In this document: positions 50,837 to 60,236 of the stretch, in pieces | Numbering within the stretch: position 1 is the stretch's first letter | Layout: every line of letters begins with the position of its first letter | Source of the DNA: VXNE01 sp965200505 | Lineage (GTDB): Bacteria > Pseudomonadota > Gammaproteobacteria > Pseudomonadales > Azotimanducaceae | Assembly (NCBI GenBank): GCA_965200505.1 | Contig: OZ241343.1 | Location: 2,542,001-2,606,000 of the forward strand | Reading direction: 5' to 3' | Length of the DNA: 64,000 nucleotides | Position numbers and translations under genes: made by a program | Notes under the pieces: generated by a model | What the model was told of the DNA's origin: nothing | Seen by the model: the letters and a program-made list of their open reading frames with translations, nothing else | Databases searched by the model: none

Positions 50837-51501
50837 GCGCGTTCGACGGCCAGTGCGTGGTGGTGACTGGCGCCGCGGGGGTGGTGGGCGCCGTGGTGGC
50901 GCAAGCCTTTCACGATGCCGGCGCCGATGTGGTGGGCATCGACGTCGCTGCGGCCGATGCGCCCTACCCGATGCGCTTGGCAGACCTCACCGATGCGGAC
51001 GCCGCCGCGGACGCCGTCGGCCAGCTAGGTGCCATCGACGTGCTCGCCAACATCGCCGGCGGCTTCGCCATGGGGCCGTCCGTGGCGGAGACCTCGGACG
51101 AGGCGTGGAACCAGCTATTCGACCTGAACGTATCGACCCTGCTGAACATGACACGCGCCGTCGTGCCGAGAATGCGCGAACGCGGCCGCGGCAAGATCGT
51201 GAACATCGGCGCCCGGGCCGCGTTGCGCGGCGCCGGGGCGATGGGCGCTTACTGCGCTTCAAAGAGCGTGGTCGTGAGGCTGACGGAAGCGTTGGCGGAC
51301 GAACTGAAGGCCAGCGGCATCAACGTGAATTGCATCCTGCCCAGCATCATCGACACCCCACGCAACCGCGCCGACATGCCGAAAGCGGATTTCTCCAAGT
51401 GGGTGGCGCCGGCAGACATCGCCGCGGTGGTGCTGTTCTTGGCGTCCGATGGCGCGAAGGCGATTCATGGCGCGGCGCTGCCGGTGGAAGGGTTGTGCTA
51501 G
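50833..51501 (+). CDS. Short-chain dehydrogenase/reductase
   Basis: The 222-residue SDR has the nucleotide-binding TGAAGVVGAVVA, NIAGG, the catalytic serine/tyrosine region with NIGARAALRG and YCASKSVV (Tyr-x-x-x-Lys), and the post-catalytic NCILPSIIDTP. It oxidises or reduces a carbonyl/hydroxyl using NAD(P)H. GTG at 50833 overlaps the LLM oxidoreductase stop, so both probably act on one substrate pathway. Substrate unknown. Confidence 0.9.
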   Translation: MSAFDGQCVVVTGAAGVVGAVVAQAFHDAGADVVGIDVAAADAPYPMRLADLTDADAAADAVGQLGAIDVLANIAGGFAMGPSVAETSDEAWNQLFDLNVSTLLNMTRAVVPRMRERGRGKIVNIGARAALRGAGAMGAYCASKSVVVRLTEALADELKASGINVNCILPSIIDTPRNRADMPKADFSKWVAPADIAAVVLFLASDGAKAIHGAALPVEGLC

Positions 51502-51530
51502 CCTAGGCCGCATCTGGGGGAGGTTTCGAC

Positions 51531-52523
51531 ATGACCACGCGGCCCAATCTGTTCGACTACGCCACGAAAGAACTCTCCCAGGACGCAATGATCTGCTGGC
51601 TGCTCAAGTGGGCGGCGAAAGAACACCAAGAGTTGGATCGAGACCTCTCCAATGTGGGGCGCGCATTGGTGAACGCTCTGCTAGAGAAGCACGAAACCAG
51701 TCCGCTGGCCGGGATCGATAGCGCGGAGGTGCGGCAGCAGCATCACCGAATCGATGTGCTGGCCAAGATCAACGATACCCATGTGCTCTTGATCGAGGAT
51801 AAGACGGACAGCGCTGACCACAGCGGGCAGTTAGAGCGATACTACGAAGCGGTTCGTCGCGAGCATCCGAGCGCGAACATCCATCCCATCTACTTCAAGA
51901 CGGGGAATTACCAACATTCGGAAAAGTGTCGGGTCGAAGAGAAGGGGTACAAGGTATTCGACCGGGCAGACTTCCTCAAGGTGCTTTGGAAGTACAAGGG
52001 AGCCAACGCGAATCTCACAGACTTTCGCGACTACCTTCAACGCCTTGAAGACAGAACGAACAGCTACAAGGATTGGACCAAAGGAGCAACTGTCGGCTGG
52101 GAGGCTTGGCAAGGTTTCTTCAAGCACCTTGAGGAGAAGTTCGAGCACGCTGGATGGGGTTATGTGCCCAACCCAACCGGTGGTTTCCTAGGCTTTTGGT
52201 GGGGCTGGAACGCTCACGCCTACCTGCAGTTGCAGGTGCAGCCCGGCTGTGTAAAGCAGCAAGATCTATGCTTCAAGGTCGGGGCCGGCGATGCTGACAA
52301 GACAAAGCAACGCCGGCTGAAGGACGAGTATCACGGGCGAATACAGCGTGCAGCGAACGGTCGGGTCCGGCGACCGCCCCGCATGAGGATCGGCAAAACG
52401 ATGACGGTGGCCATATGGGCAATCGACTGGCTGGCGTTCGGTGTCGACGGCAAGTTGGACTTCGAGAGGACAGTTAGTAATCTGAGAGAAGCAGAAGGCG
52501 TTCTAAAGCAGGCTTGCCCATGA
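51531..52523 (+). CDS. PD-(D/E)XK nuclease superfamily protein
   Basis: The 330-residue protein has RIDVLAKI followed by LLIEDKT, fitting the D...ExK core of the PDDEXK_4 family, whose members occur in restriction-like and defence contexts. The N-terminal NLFDYATKELSQDAMICWLLKWA block is the usual family start. The C-terminal half (DYLQRLEDRTNSYKDW, GGFLGFWWGW) is unassigned. G+C is visibly lower than the flanking genes, suggesting transfer. ATG at 51531. It ends in an ATGA overlap with the LRAT-like gene. Confidence 0.8.
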   Translation: MTTRPNLFDYATKELSQDAMICWLLKWAAKEHQELDRDLSNVGRALVNALLEKHETSPLAGIDSAEVRQQHHRIDVLAKINDTHVLLIEDKTDSADHSGQLERYYEAVRREHPSANIHPIYFKTGNYQHSEKCRVEEKGYKVFDRADFLKVLWKYKGANANLTDFRDYLQRLEDRTNSYKDWTKGATVGWEAWQGFFKHLEEKFEHAGWGYVPNPTGGFLGFWWGWNAHAYLQLQVQPGCVKQQDLCFKVGAGDADKTKQRRLKDEYHGRIQRAANGRVRRPPRMRIGKTMTVAIWAIDWLAFGVDGKLDFERTVSNLREAEGVLKQACP

Positions 52524-52963
52524 ACAAACGCTCCCCGGGCGACATCGTTTCCCGCCGCAAGGGCCCGGTCATGCACCGCGGCATCGTGCTGGACGAAGAC
52601 CGGGTGTTGCACAACACGCCCCTCAAGGGCGAGCACGTGTCAACCTACGAGGACTTCTGCCGCGGCAAGCGGGCACGGGTGCGCCATCTGAACGCGGAAG
52701 AGCGCGACCGGGCTCTGCACTATGCCGAAACACGCCAGCAACGCACATACAACCCCTTCACCAACAACTGCGAGCACACCGTGTCACGCGCTGCGGCGGG
52801 GCAGGCGCGGAGCCCGCAGCTCGCGCTGATCGCCGGCGTCGGCGCCGCGGCCGCGGCCTTGGCCCTCACCAGACATCCCGGCATCGCCATCGCCGCGTTC
52901 ACACTGGGGCGCAGCTTGGCCAAGCGCGGGGCAACACGGTCGAAAAGCCACGCGGAACGGTAG
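52520..52963 (+). CDS. LRAT/NlpC-like papain-fold protein
   Basis: The 147-residue protein matches the LRAT-domain pattern: GDIVSRRKGPVMHRGIVLDE carries the first His, and NPFTNNCEHTVSRAA the catalytic Cys in NCEH. A C-terminal hydrophobic segment (about 100-128) suggests membrane attachment, as in other LRAT-like bacterial proteins. These enzymes are acyltransferases or thiol hydrolases acting on lipids. ATG at 52520 overlaps the nuclease stop (ATGA), so the two form a coupled pair. Its G+C is higher than the nuclease's. Confidence 0.8.
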   Translation: MNKRSPGDIVSRRKGPVMHRGIVLDEDRVLHNTPLKGEHVSTYEDFCRGKRARVRHLNAEERDRALHYAETRQQRTYNPFTNNCEHTVSRAAAGQARSPQLALIAGVGAAAAALALTRHPGIAIAAFTLGRSLAKRGATRSKSHAER

Positions 52964-53012
52964 AACCCCCGCAAACAGGAGGTTTGACCCCGCGAGGCGC
53001 CCGGCCCGACAC

Positions 53013-53384
53013 CTATTCCACCGCCTCCACCATGTACTCCACGGCTTGGCGCAGCGTTTCGTCATCGCATCCCATGCAGAGCCCGCGCGGGGGCATGCCC
53101 GGCGGAATGCCTTCGATGGTGGTTCTCAGCATCTCGTCCATGCCCCGCTCGATGCGCGGCGCCCAATCCGCTTTGGCCCCCAACAACGGCGCCCCGGCGG
53201 TGCCGGCGGCGTGGCAGGCGAAGCAGTAGCGCTCGTAGGTGGCCTTGCCCGGATGCTCCGGAGCCGCGGCGGCAACGGGCTCCGACGCGGCTGCGCCGGT
53301 GGCCTGCCCCTCCTGCCCGCAAGCGCATACCAGCGCCAAGACACCCAAGGCGCCCAAGCCCCCAAGAAACCGTGCCACCGCCAT
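53013..53384 (-). CDS. Cytochrome c5-type monohaem lipoprotein
   Basis: The 123-residue protein has a lipoprotein-like signal (LALVCAC, Cys22), the haem motif CFACH (C54, C57, H58), a probable axial Met97 in PPGMPP, and the extra CMGC pair (C103 and C106) that forms the disulfide typical of cytochrome c5. It is a periplasmic electron carrier. ATG at 53384. It is divergent from ahcY over 75 bp. Confidence 0.92.
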   Translation of the reverse strand: MAVARFLGGLGALGVLALVCACGQEGQATGAAASEPVAAAAPEHPGKATYERYCFACHAAGTAGAPLLGAKADWAPRIERGMDEMLRTTIEGIPPGMPPRGLCMGCDDETLRQAVEYMVEAVE

Positions 53385-53423
53385 TCTCCGTCAATGCCGC
53401 AGCCTGCCACCGGGCGCGGATTG

Positions 53424-53431
53424 TATAGAAT
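53424..53431 (+). promoter_or_regulatory. Candidate -10 of ahcY
   Basis: TATAGAAT (53424-53431) lies 29 bp before the ahcY ATG and is the only AT-rich hexamer in the short divergent gap. No clear -35 is seen. The resulting leader would be too short for a known SAH riboswitch. Confidence 0.45.
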
Positions 53432-53459
53432 GAACCGCCCAATTCATTGAGGCACCTCC

Positions 53460-54821
<1,362 letters not shown>

Positions 54822-54886
54822 CGGGCGGCGGGCTGCCCGCCTGAACCCCGCAGAAGCCGCCCCCACCGCTGGGCAACGGCGAGCCG

Positions 54887-55114
54887 CTAGACGGCTTCCG
54901 CCTGCAGGCTCTCCACCAAGGCGGCTTCGTCCGGGAACTCGCCAGTCTCGTGCTTGGAGTAAACGACGCGGCCATCCACCGCCACATCGAAGATGCCGCC
55001 GCCGCTCCTGATGAGCTCGGGCGCCACGCCCAACCCTTCCCGCATCTTGGCAGCCAAACTGACCGCCTTCGGCTCGTAGTTTCAGACGCCACAATAAGTG
55101 ATGGAAACCTTCAT
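54887..55114 (-). CDS. selW: Selenoprotein W-like protein with in-frame UGA (selenocysteine)
   Basis: Read from ATG 55114, the frame gives ITYCGV, a UGA at 55084-55082, then NYEPKAVSLAAKMRE, GGGIFDVAVDGRVVYSKHETGEFPDE and a TAG at 54889. That is the complete Rdx/SelW thioredoxin-like fold of 75 residues. The UGA sits exactly at the second position of the CxxU redox motif, as in selenoprotein W (YCGAU). A hairpin with GGU in its loop follows (55052-55074). If read as a stop, no gene would remain. This is a strong selenoprotein candidate; its redox partner is unknown, and selABCD are not in the window. Confidence 0.85.
55052..55074 (-). promoter_or_regulatory. Candidate bacterial SECIS hairpin
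   Basis: On the minus strand AGCCGAA pairs with TTTGGCT (7 bp, one G-U) around a 9-base loop GGCGGTCAG. The loop carries GGU, about 17 bases after the UGA. This position and the apical GGU fit the general bacterial SECIS pattern recognised by SelB. The structure was judged by eye, without energy calculation. Confidence 0.6.
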
Positions 55115-55202
55115 GGGTGTGTTCCAGCGCAACGATCAACACCCGAAAGCCTAACAGGCGGGCGCCTCTAACGCGAACGCTGTGGAATTACGGCGGGGGC
55201 TC

Positions 55203-55416
55203 TTTCTTGCGAGGGGAAGTCCCTTTTCTTGCGAGGGGCCGGCCCCTCGCGCTCCCCGAGGCGGATTGGGGTGGCCGGTGTGTTCGGGTTGGGCGGCGCG
55301 GGTTGGCCGCCGGGGCGTGAGCGGCGTTTCCTGTACCCGAGGGCGTGGCCTTCATTGAGTGCCGCCTCTCGTGCTTGCGAGGTGGATGGGGGTGGTGGCC
55401 GGCGTGTTCGGGTTGG
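55203..55416. repeat. Intergenic repeat cluster: direct repeats plus perfect palindrome
   Basis: This is the main content of the 377-bp gene-free stretch 55115-55491. TTTCTTGCGAGGGG occurs twice, at 55203 and 55225. GCGAGGGGCCGGCCCCTCGC (55231-55250) is a perfect 20-bp palindrome. A degenerate unit of about 36-39 bp with core GTGTTCGGGTTGG occurs at 55257-55292 and 55378-55416, the second also preceded by TTGCGAGG. I see no coding potential. The hairpin has no U-tract, so it is not a classical terminator. It may be a genome-wide intergenic repeat or a mobile remnant. Confidence 0.65.
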
Positions 55417-55491
55417 TGAGCGGGATCGTGATGGGCGTAGGCGCGGAACGGCTACCCACCCCAGCGACACCGACTCGTCAGCCTCTCCCGC

Positions 55492-58389
55492 TCAAGCCGC
55501 ACGTTCCCACACCGGCCCTGGGGCGGTTTCCTTGCCACCGTGAACGGACGGCTCCGCGCACCATTGCAAGCGCAGGTTGTCCAGTGGCGAGAGCACATCC
55601 TCAGGCAGCTCCATGAGTTCCACGAGCACCGCTCGGTCGAGGGCCTTGCGCACGTCATCACAGTAGGCTTGGTTGGCCGGCAGCAACGGTTCCATTCTGA
55701 AGCGTGCGAAGATGTCGGCGGCGTGTTTGAGCTGCTCCGTCCGAAGGGTGCGCACGTCGAGCACCGGCAGGGACGGCAGCGCGGAGATGGTGGTGATCGC
55801 GCGCCCCTGCTGCTGGCGGGAACCCATCCACCAGAACGCCATCAACCCCAGCGTTGAGTTCGACCACAAGGCGAGCGGTGCGATCCATTCCTCCCGCGTC
55901 GGGCGGAAGCTCGGCCAAGCGCGTCCGCCCAAGCACGGTGCCGGCGTCACGCTCGCCGTCAGGCTTTGCGAGTTGATTCGGAAATCCAAGGTGAAGTGCA
56001 GGGCGCTAGCGGTTTGCCACACGCTGAGCGCGGCCTCGTCGCAGCCGGGGCGCACCAGCCCTTCGCGGTCCGGCTCGACCACCATGCGGCGCTCGCGTTC
56101 CGCATCGTGCGCCCACAGCACGGGATAGCTGGGCACACCGCCCACCGGCAGGATGCGGAACGGTCCCCGAAACGGTGGCCGCCCCTCATGCTTGTCGCCG
56201 ATATCCCGGTCCAGCGGGCCACGCTGCCCCAGCGCCTTGAGTGGCGAAATGGGGAGTTTCAGGCCTAGGGGATGGCGCGGCAAGCGGAGCGCCCCGTCCA
56301 CCAGCGCCAACATGGCTTCGGCCAACGCCGATTCACGCAAAGCCGCGCAACCGCCGTCTTCCAACCGAGCGCGGATCCAAGTGCCCAGCCGCTGTTCGCC
56401 GATGAGCAGTGGCCCGCCGCCGGCCGCGGGCAAAGACCGCATCAGCGCTGCCAAATCCGATGCCTCCACCATGCTGCGCGGACGCCGCACCAGATTGACG
56501 AACAACGCGGAGCCCGTTGGCGTGTCCCGCTTCCTCGCCTTGGTGGCGACCAACAACGCCTCAGCGATCCCGGTGTCTGCGGAGAATGCGCGATCGGTGT
56601 TGCCAGCCGCGGCCACGGTGACGACCAAGATGTCCGTGTATTCGGTGGCAAAGAGCTGCCGCGCCGCGCCCCAAGACGCTCCCTGCAGGGAAGTGATCGG
56701 CAGCACCAAGGCCACGGTGCCGCCCGGTCTCACCTTGGCGTGCGCCAAGTCCACAAAGTTGGAGGCGAGCCCGGCGTTGCCGTGGCCGACCGGCGCGAGG
56801 AGGCCGCGGCGAATCTTCGCCAAGCGCTCGGACATTTCGCGCTGCTCGTCCTTCGTCGTGCTGAAGCCCGCGAACGACGGCACCGGCACTTCAGCGATCT
56901 CGTGGTTGGTGGGGCGCGTGAACGGCGGATTCATGATGATTAAATCCACCGTCCCGTGCTGCAACTCGAGATCGTCAACTTCCGCCTCGCCGCCGCCCGT
57001 CGCCTTGCGTTGGCCGGTGGGGAATAGTGAGCGGGTCTGTCCGGCCGCGGTGAGATCGAGCGAGCCGATGGCCACGCCGCGGTTTTTCTCCGTCCCAGCG
57101 CCGATGCCGTAGGGCATGGTGTAAACGCGCGTGTTGTCGAACCCCTCCGCTGGATGCACACTCGACAATTGCGCCGCGCACAAGTGGACAGCCGCCGGCA
57201 TGATGTCCGCGGCGATGATGGCGCGTTCCAACATGAAGCGATGCAGTCGGCGGTCGTCGCCACCGGCCAAGCGATGGCGCGACAGCAGTGCCCGGTAGGC
57301 CGCCACCAGCAGCGTGCCCGTGCCACAGGACAGATCCGCCACGCGCAACGCCCAATAGGCACTCAGATCACGCCAGTCCACCGGCAGCCGCGCCACCGCC
57401 AACTCCGCGAGCAGCGTGGCGGATTCGGGGCGCGTGTAGAAGGTCGCCAAGAACTTCCGGTCGGCGATGAGGCGTTGGAACATCCGTCCGGCGAGGTCTT
57501 GGTGGCTACTGACGCCGAGGCCGACTAGCGTTTGCGCCGCGGGCACCAAGAATCGGAGGATGTGGCTCGCCACCTTGGTTGGCAACTGCTCCAGTAGGTC
57601 CGCGGCGAGGCTGAACACCGGCCAGTAGTTGACTTCGGTGGTGATGTACTCCCAAGTGTCCAAGATCGCCATGTCCCACTCGTAGTCCTGCTTCTGACGA
57701 ACCAAGTCCCGGAGCGACATCAACCGATGGCGGGAGGCAATCGAATCCTGAAAGATCAACGCGTTGGCGATGATGGTCATGGCCATGCGTGTGGTTTGGG
57801 TGCCGGGGCGTTGATTGAGCGTTCGGCCTAGCGCCATCAGAATGTCGTCTGCCACCGCGCTCTTCTCGACCGCTACAGTGGCGGAATAGACGGCGTGTTC
57901 CAAGACGTTCATGCCCTCTTCGAGGAGGCGCGACGACACCATCGCCTGTTCCATCGTGCGCGCCAAGTCGTCCAAGCCGCCCTGCAGCCAGCCAGCCCGT
58001 GGCCAACGGTCGGGCGTCGAAGCATCGCCGGACAACACGCAATATTCGTAGTTCGCCTCGGCGACCCGCGTCGGCAGATCGGCTTGGCCGCTGCGCAACG
58101 CCGTCGGCAGCCGCACAGCGATCACCTGCTCCAACGGGTGGCAACCCGCTGGCGTGAGCCCGAGCCGCCCCGCCGCTTCGCGCTCAACGTTACGGGCCGG
58201 TACGAACTCGGTTTCCAGCACCACGGCCTGGAGGTTCTCCGGGCGCACCACGATGTCTGGCCGCAGCGTTGGGTCCCCCGTGAAGACATCGCTCTGCTCC
58301 ACGCCCAGTGCCTCGCGCCACAGCGGGTGTTTGTGGCGCAACGCATCGGCAATGACGGCGTTGACGGTAGCTTCGCTGTTCTGCGGCAT
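55492..58389 (-). CDS. Solitary N6-adenine DNA methyltransferase with N-terminal nuclease-like region
   Basis: The 965-residue protein has a class I methyltransferase core with motif I ADLSCGTGTLLVAAYRALL near 350 and motif IV NPPFTRP near 495, flanked by helical linkers. The first 110 residues contain RPDIVVRPENLQAVVLETEF, which fits a PD-(D/E)XK-like D...ExE arrangement. The C-terminal half may be the target-recognition region. The overall form recalls type IIG or BREX-like single-chain enzymes. No HsdS, HsdR or BREX partner lies in the window. ATG at 58389. It could be a full restriction-modification protein or an orphan methylase. Confidence 0.8.
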   Translation of the reverse strand: MPQNSEATVNAVIADALRHKHPLWREALGVEQSDVFTGDPTLRPDIVVRPENLQAVVLETEFVPARNVEREAAGRLGLTPAGCHPLEQVIAVRLPTALRSGQADLPTRVAEANYEYCVLSGDASTPDRWPRAGWLQGGLDDLARTMEQAMVSSRLLEEGMNVLEHAVYSATVAVEKSAVADDILMALGRTLNQRPGTQTTRMAMTIIANALIFQDSIASRHRLMSLRDLVRQKQDYEWDMAILDTWEYITTEVNYWPVFSLAADLLEQLPTKVASHILRFLVPAAQTLVGLGVSSHQDLAGRMFQRLIADRKFLATFYTRPESATLLAELAVARLPVDWRDLSAYWALRVADLSCGTGTLLVAAYRALLSRHRLAGGDDRRLHRFMLERAIIAADIMPAAVHLCAAQLSSVHPAEGFDNTRVYTMPYGIGAGTEKNRGVAIGSLDLTAAGQTRSLFPTGQRKATGGGEAEVDDLELQHGTVDLIIMNPPFTRPTNHEIAEVPVPSFAGFSTTKDEQREMSERLAKIRRGLLAPVGHGNAGLASNFVDLAHAKVRPGGTVALVLPITSLQGASWGAARQLFATEYTDILVVTVAAAGNTDRAFSADTGIAEALLVATKARKRDTPTGSALFVNLVRRPRSMVEASDLAALMRSLPAAGGGPLLIGEQRLGTWIRARLEDGGCAALRESALAEAMLALVDGALRLPRHPLGLKLPISPLKALGQRGPLDRDIGDKHEGRPPFRGPFRILPVGGVPSYPVLWAHDAERERRMVVEPDREGLVRPGCDEAALSVWQTASALHFTLDFRINSQSLTASVTPAPCLGGRAWPSFRPTREEWIAPLALWSNSTLGLMAFWWMGSRQQQGRAITTISALPSLPVLDVRTLRTEQLKHAADIFARFRMEPLLPANQAYCDDVRKALDRAVLVELMELPEDVLSPLDNLRLQWCAEPSVHGGKETAPGPVWERAA

Positions 58390-58492
58390 GGGCCCGCAAA
58401 GCTAGCAGAGCGGCACCGCGGAAGCGAGACGAGATCGCCCCCGATGGCTTTGGGGGATCAGTGACCTTCTGGACATTTGAGGTCAGGTACCC

Positions 58493-58966
58493 TCAGTACC
58501 GCCCGCCGAGCTTGCGGTGATCCCAGGTGACGTAGCGCTCCGGGGTGAACTTGAGTGCCACGCGCTTCGTGGCGTTCGGCGCCACGGCCTGGCGCAGCTT
58601 GGCCCGCTCGGCGTCGCTCAAGTTGCGCCCCTTGGCGTTGATGGTGACGAGGATGTCCTGCACCGCCTCGGCATCGTCCACGATCTCCGTCTGCGCGTAG
58701 ATCATCACGCCGCGCAACTCGGCGTAGGTGGCGCCGCTTTCCACCAACAGCGCCGCCTTCGGGTCGCGCCGCCAGTTCTTCACCTTTTGGCTTTTGGCGA
58801 ACGTCGTGCAGAGCAGGCAACCCGCGTCGTCCATGCCGAACCACATCGGCATCGGGTGGGGATAACCGTTGTGGCCGTTGGAGACGATGATGAGGGTTTG
58901 CGCGTCGGCGAGGTAGGTTTGGATTTCCTCGTCCCTCATCTGGATGAGTTCGCGGCGTGAGGGCAT
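58493..58966 (-). CDS. PPOX-class flavin/F420-dependent oxidoreductase family protein
   Basis: The 157-residue protein has the split beta-barrel pattern of pyridoxamine-phosphate-oxidase-like proteins: LADAQTLIIVSNGHNGYPHPMPMWF, CTTFAKSQKVKNWRRDPKAAL and GVMIYAQTEIVDD. Members bind FMN, F420 or haem. The LLM oxidoreductase elsewhere in the window makes an F420 cofactor conceivable, which is inference. ATG at 58966. Confidence 0.85.
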   Translation of the reverse strand: MPSRRELIQMRDEEIQTYLADAQTLIIVSNGHNGYPHPMPMWFGMDDAGCLLCTTFAKSQKVKNWRRDPKAALLVESGATYAELRGVMIYAQTEIVDDAEAVQDILVTINAKGRNLSDAERAKLRQAVAPNATKRVALKFTPERYVTWDHRKLGGRY

Positions 58967-59044
58967 CTGGCCTCCTTATCTCGTGGCTTCATGGTTTCGT
59001 GGCGGCCGCTTAAGGCGGTTGGTGGATTGTAGAACGCGCCCGCC

Positions 59045-60166
59045 CTAGCTTGAGAACTCCGCCCGCAGTGCCGGCCCATGCGCGTCCAAGGCGGGGATGT
59101 CGAGGGTGTCCGGCGGCGCCCGCAGGGCGTCTGGGTGCGCCGGCATCGTCACGTTGCCCGTCTCGCTGCCCACCGTCCAGCGTCGCAGCGCCGGGTGCGC
59201 GGAGAGCCCCGCCAAGTCGTGTACGGCGCCGAAGGCGATGCGGGCGGCGCGCAGCTTGGCTTCCGCCTCCGCGCGGGTGTGGCGCGAGAAGAACGCCTGC
59301 ACCGCGCCATCCACTGCCTCGCGCCGTTCCATGCGGTGGGCATTGGTGGCATAGCGCGGGTCGGCCGCCAAGTCCGGGCGTTGCATCGCCACGCCCGCCA
59401 AGTCGCGCCATTCGCGGTCGCTCTGCACGGAGATCACCACCGTTGCCCCGTCTTGGGTGGTGAAGCCGCCGTAGGGGGCGATGGAGGGATGCGCCAAGCC
59501 CACCCGGGCCGGCCCGGCGCCGGCATGGTTGTGGTGCAGGAGCGGCACCGTCATCCATTCCGACATCACGCCGAACAGCGAGAGCTTCACGCCCTTGCCC
59601 ACGCCGGTGTGCTCGCGCTCGAAGAGCGCCTCGACGATGGCCAGCGACGCGGACACGCCCGTGGCGATGTCGCACACGGAGACGCCCACGCGGCCGTACT
59701 CGCCGGCCGGGCCAGACACCGAGACGAGGCCCGATTCCGCCTGCACCAAGAGGTCATACGCCTTCATGTGGGCGTAGGCGTTGTCTTCCCCGTAGCCGGA
59801 AATGTCGCACGTCACCAGCCGCGGCCAGCGCTCGCGCAAGGCTTCCGAGCCGAATCCCGCCCGCGCCGCGGCGCCCACCGCCAAGTTCTGGATGAAGACA
59901 TCTGCGCGCGCCAGGATGCGGTGGATGAGCGCCACGTCTGCGGCGTCCTTGATGTCCACCGCCAAGGATTCCTTGCCCCGGTTCAACCAAGCGAAGTAGG
60001 CGGATTGGCCATTGGCGGCGGTGTCGTAGCCGCGCGCGAAATCTCCGTCCGGGCGTTCGAGCTTAATCACCCGCGCCCCCGCGTCCGCCAACCGGCACGA
60101 CGCCATCGGCGCCGCCACCGCCTGTTCCAGCGCCACCACCAACACGTCGTCCAACGGCCCCGGCAT
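59045..60166 (-). CDS. CaiB/BaiF family CoA-transferase
   Basis: The 373-residue class III CoA-transferase has DVLVVALEQAVAAPMAS, GARVIKLERPDGDFARGYD, NRGKESLAVDIK and the catalytic Asp166 in SVCDIATGV. The overall sequence resembles mesaconyl-CoA C1-C4 CoA-transferase more than formyl-CoA transferase, but that assignment needs alignment. ATG at 60166. It stands alone between the PPOX gene and the coiled-coil membrane protein gene. Confidence 0.9.
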   Translation of the reverse strand: MPGPLDDVLVVALEQAVAAPMASCRLADAGARVIKLERPDGDFARGYDTAANGQSAYFAWLNRGKESLAVDIKDAADVALIHRILARADVFIQNLAVGAAARAGFGSEALRERWPRLVTCDISGYGEDNAYAHMKAYDLLVQAESGLVSVSGPAGEYGRVGVSVCDIATGVSASLAIVEALFEREHTGVGKGVKLSLFGVMSEWMTVPLLHHNHAGAGPARVGLAHPSIAPYGGFTTQDGATVVISVQSDREWRDLAGVAMQRPDLAADPRYATNAHRMERREAVDGAVQAFFSRHTRAEAEAKLRAARIAFGAVHDLAGLSAHPALRRWTVGSETGNVTMPAHPDALRAPPDTLDIPALDAHGPALRAEFSS

Positions 60167-60236
60167 CGCCCCGCCCTACCGGCGCGCGCCGTTGGCCCAG
60201 CCGCGGCCGCGGCGCGAGGGCCGCCGCATCGCGCCC

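Noticed and set aside
53385..53459. SAH riboswitch upstream of ahcY
   Set aside because: The divergent gap is only 75 bp and the leader about 20-30 bases; no conserved SAH aptamer pairing was found.
55231..55250. 20-bp palindrome as an intrinsic terminator for the methyltransferase gene
   Set aside because: Neither strand has a U-tract after the hairpin, and the adjacent direct repeats suggest a repeat element instead.
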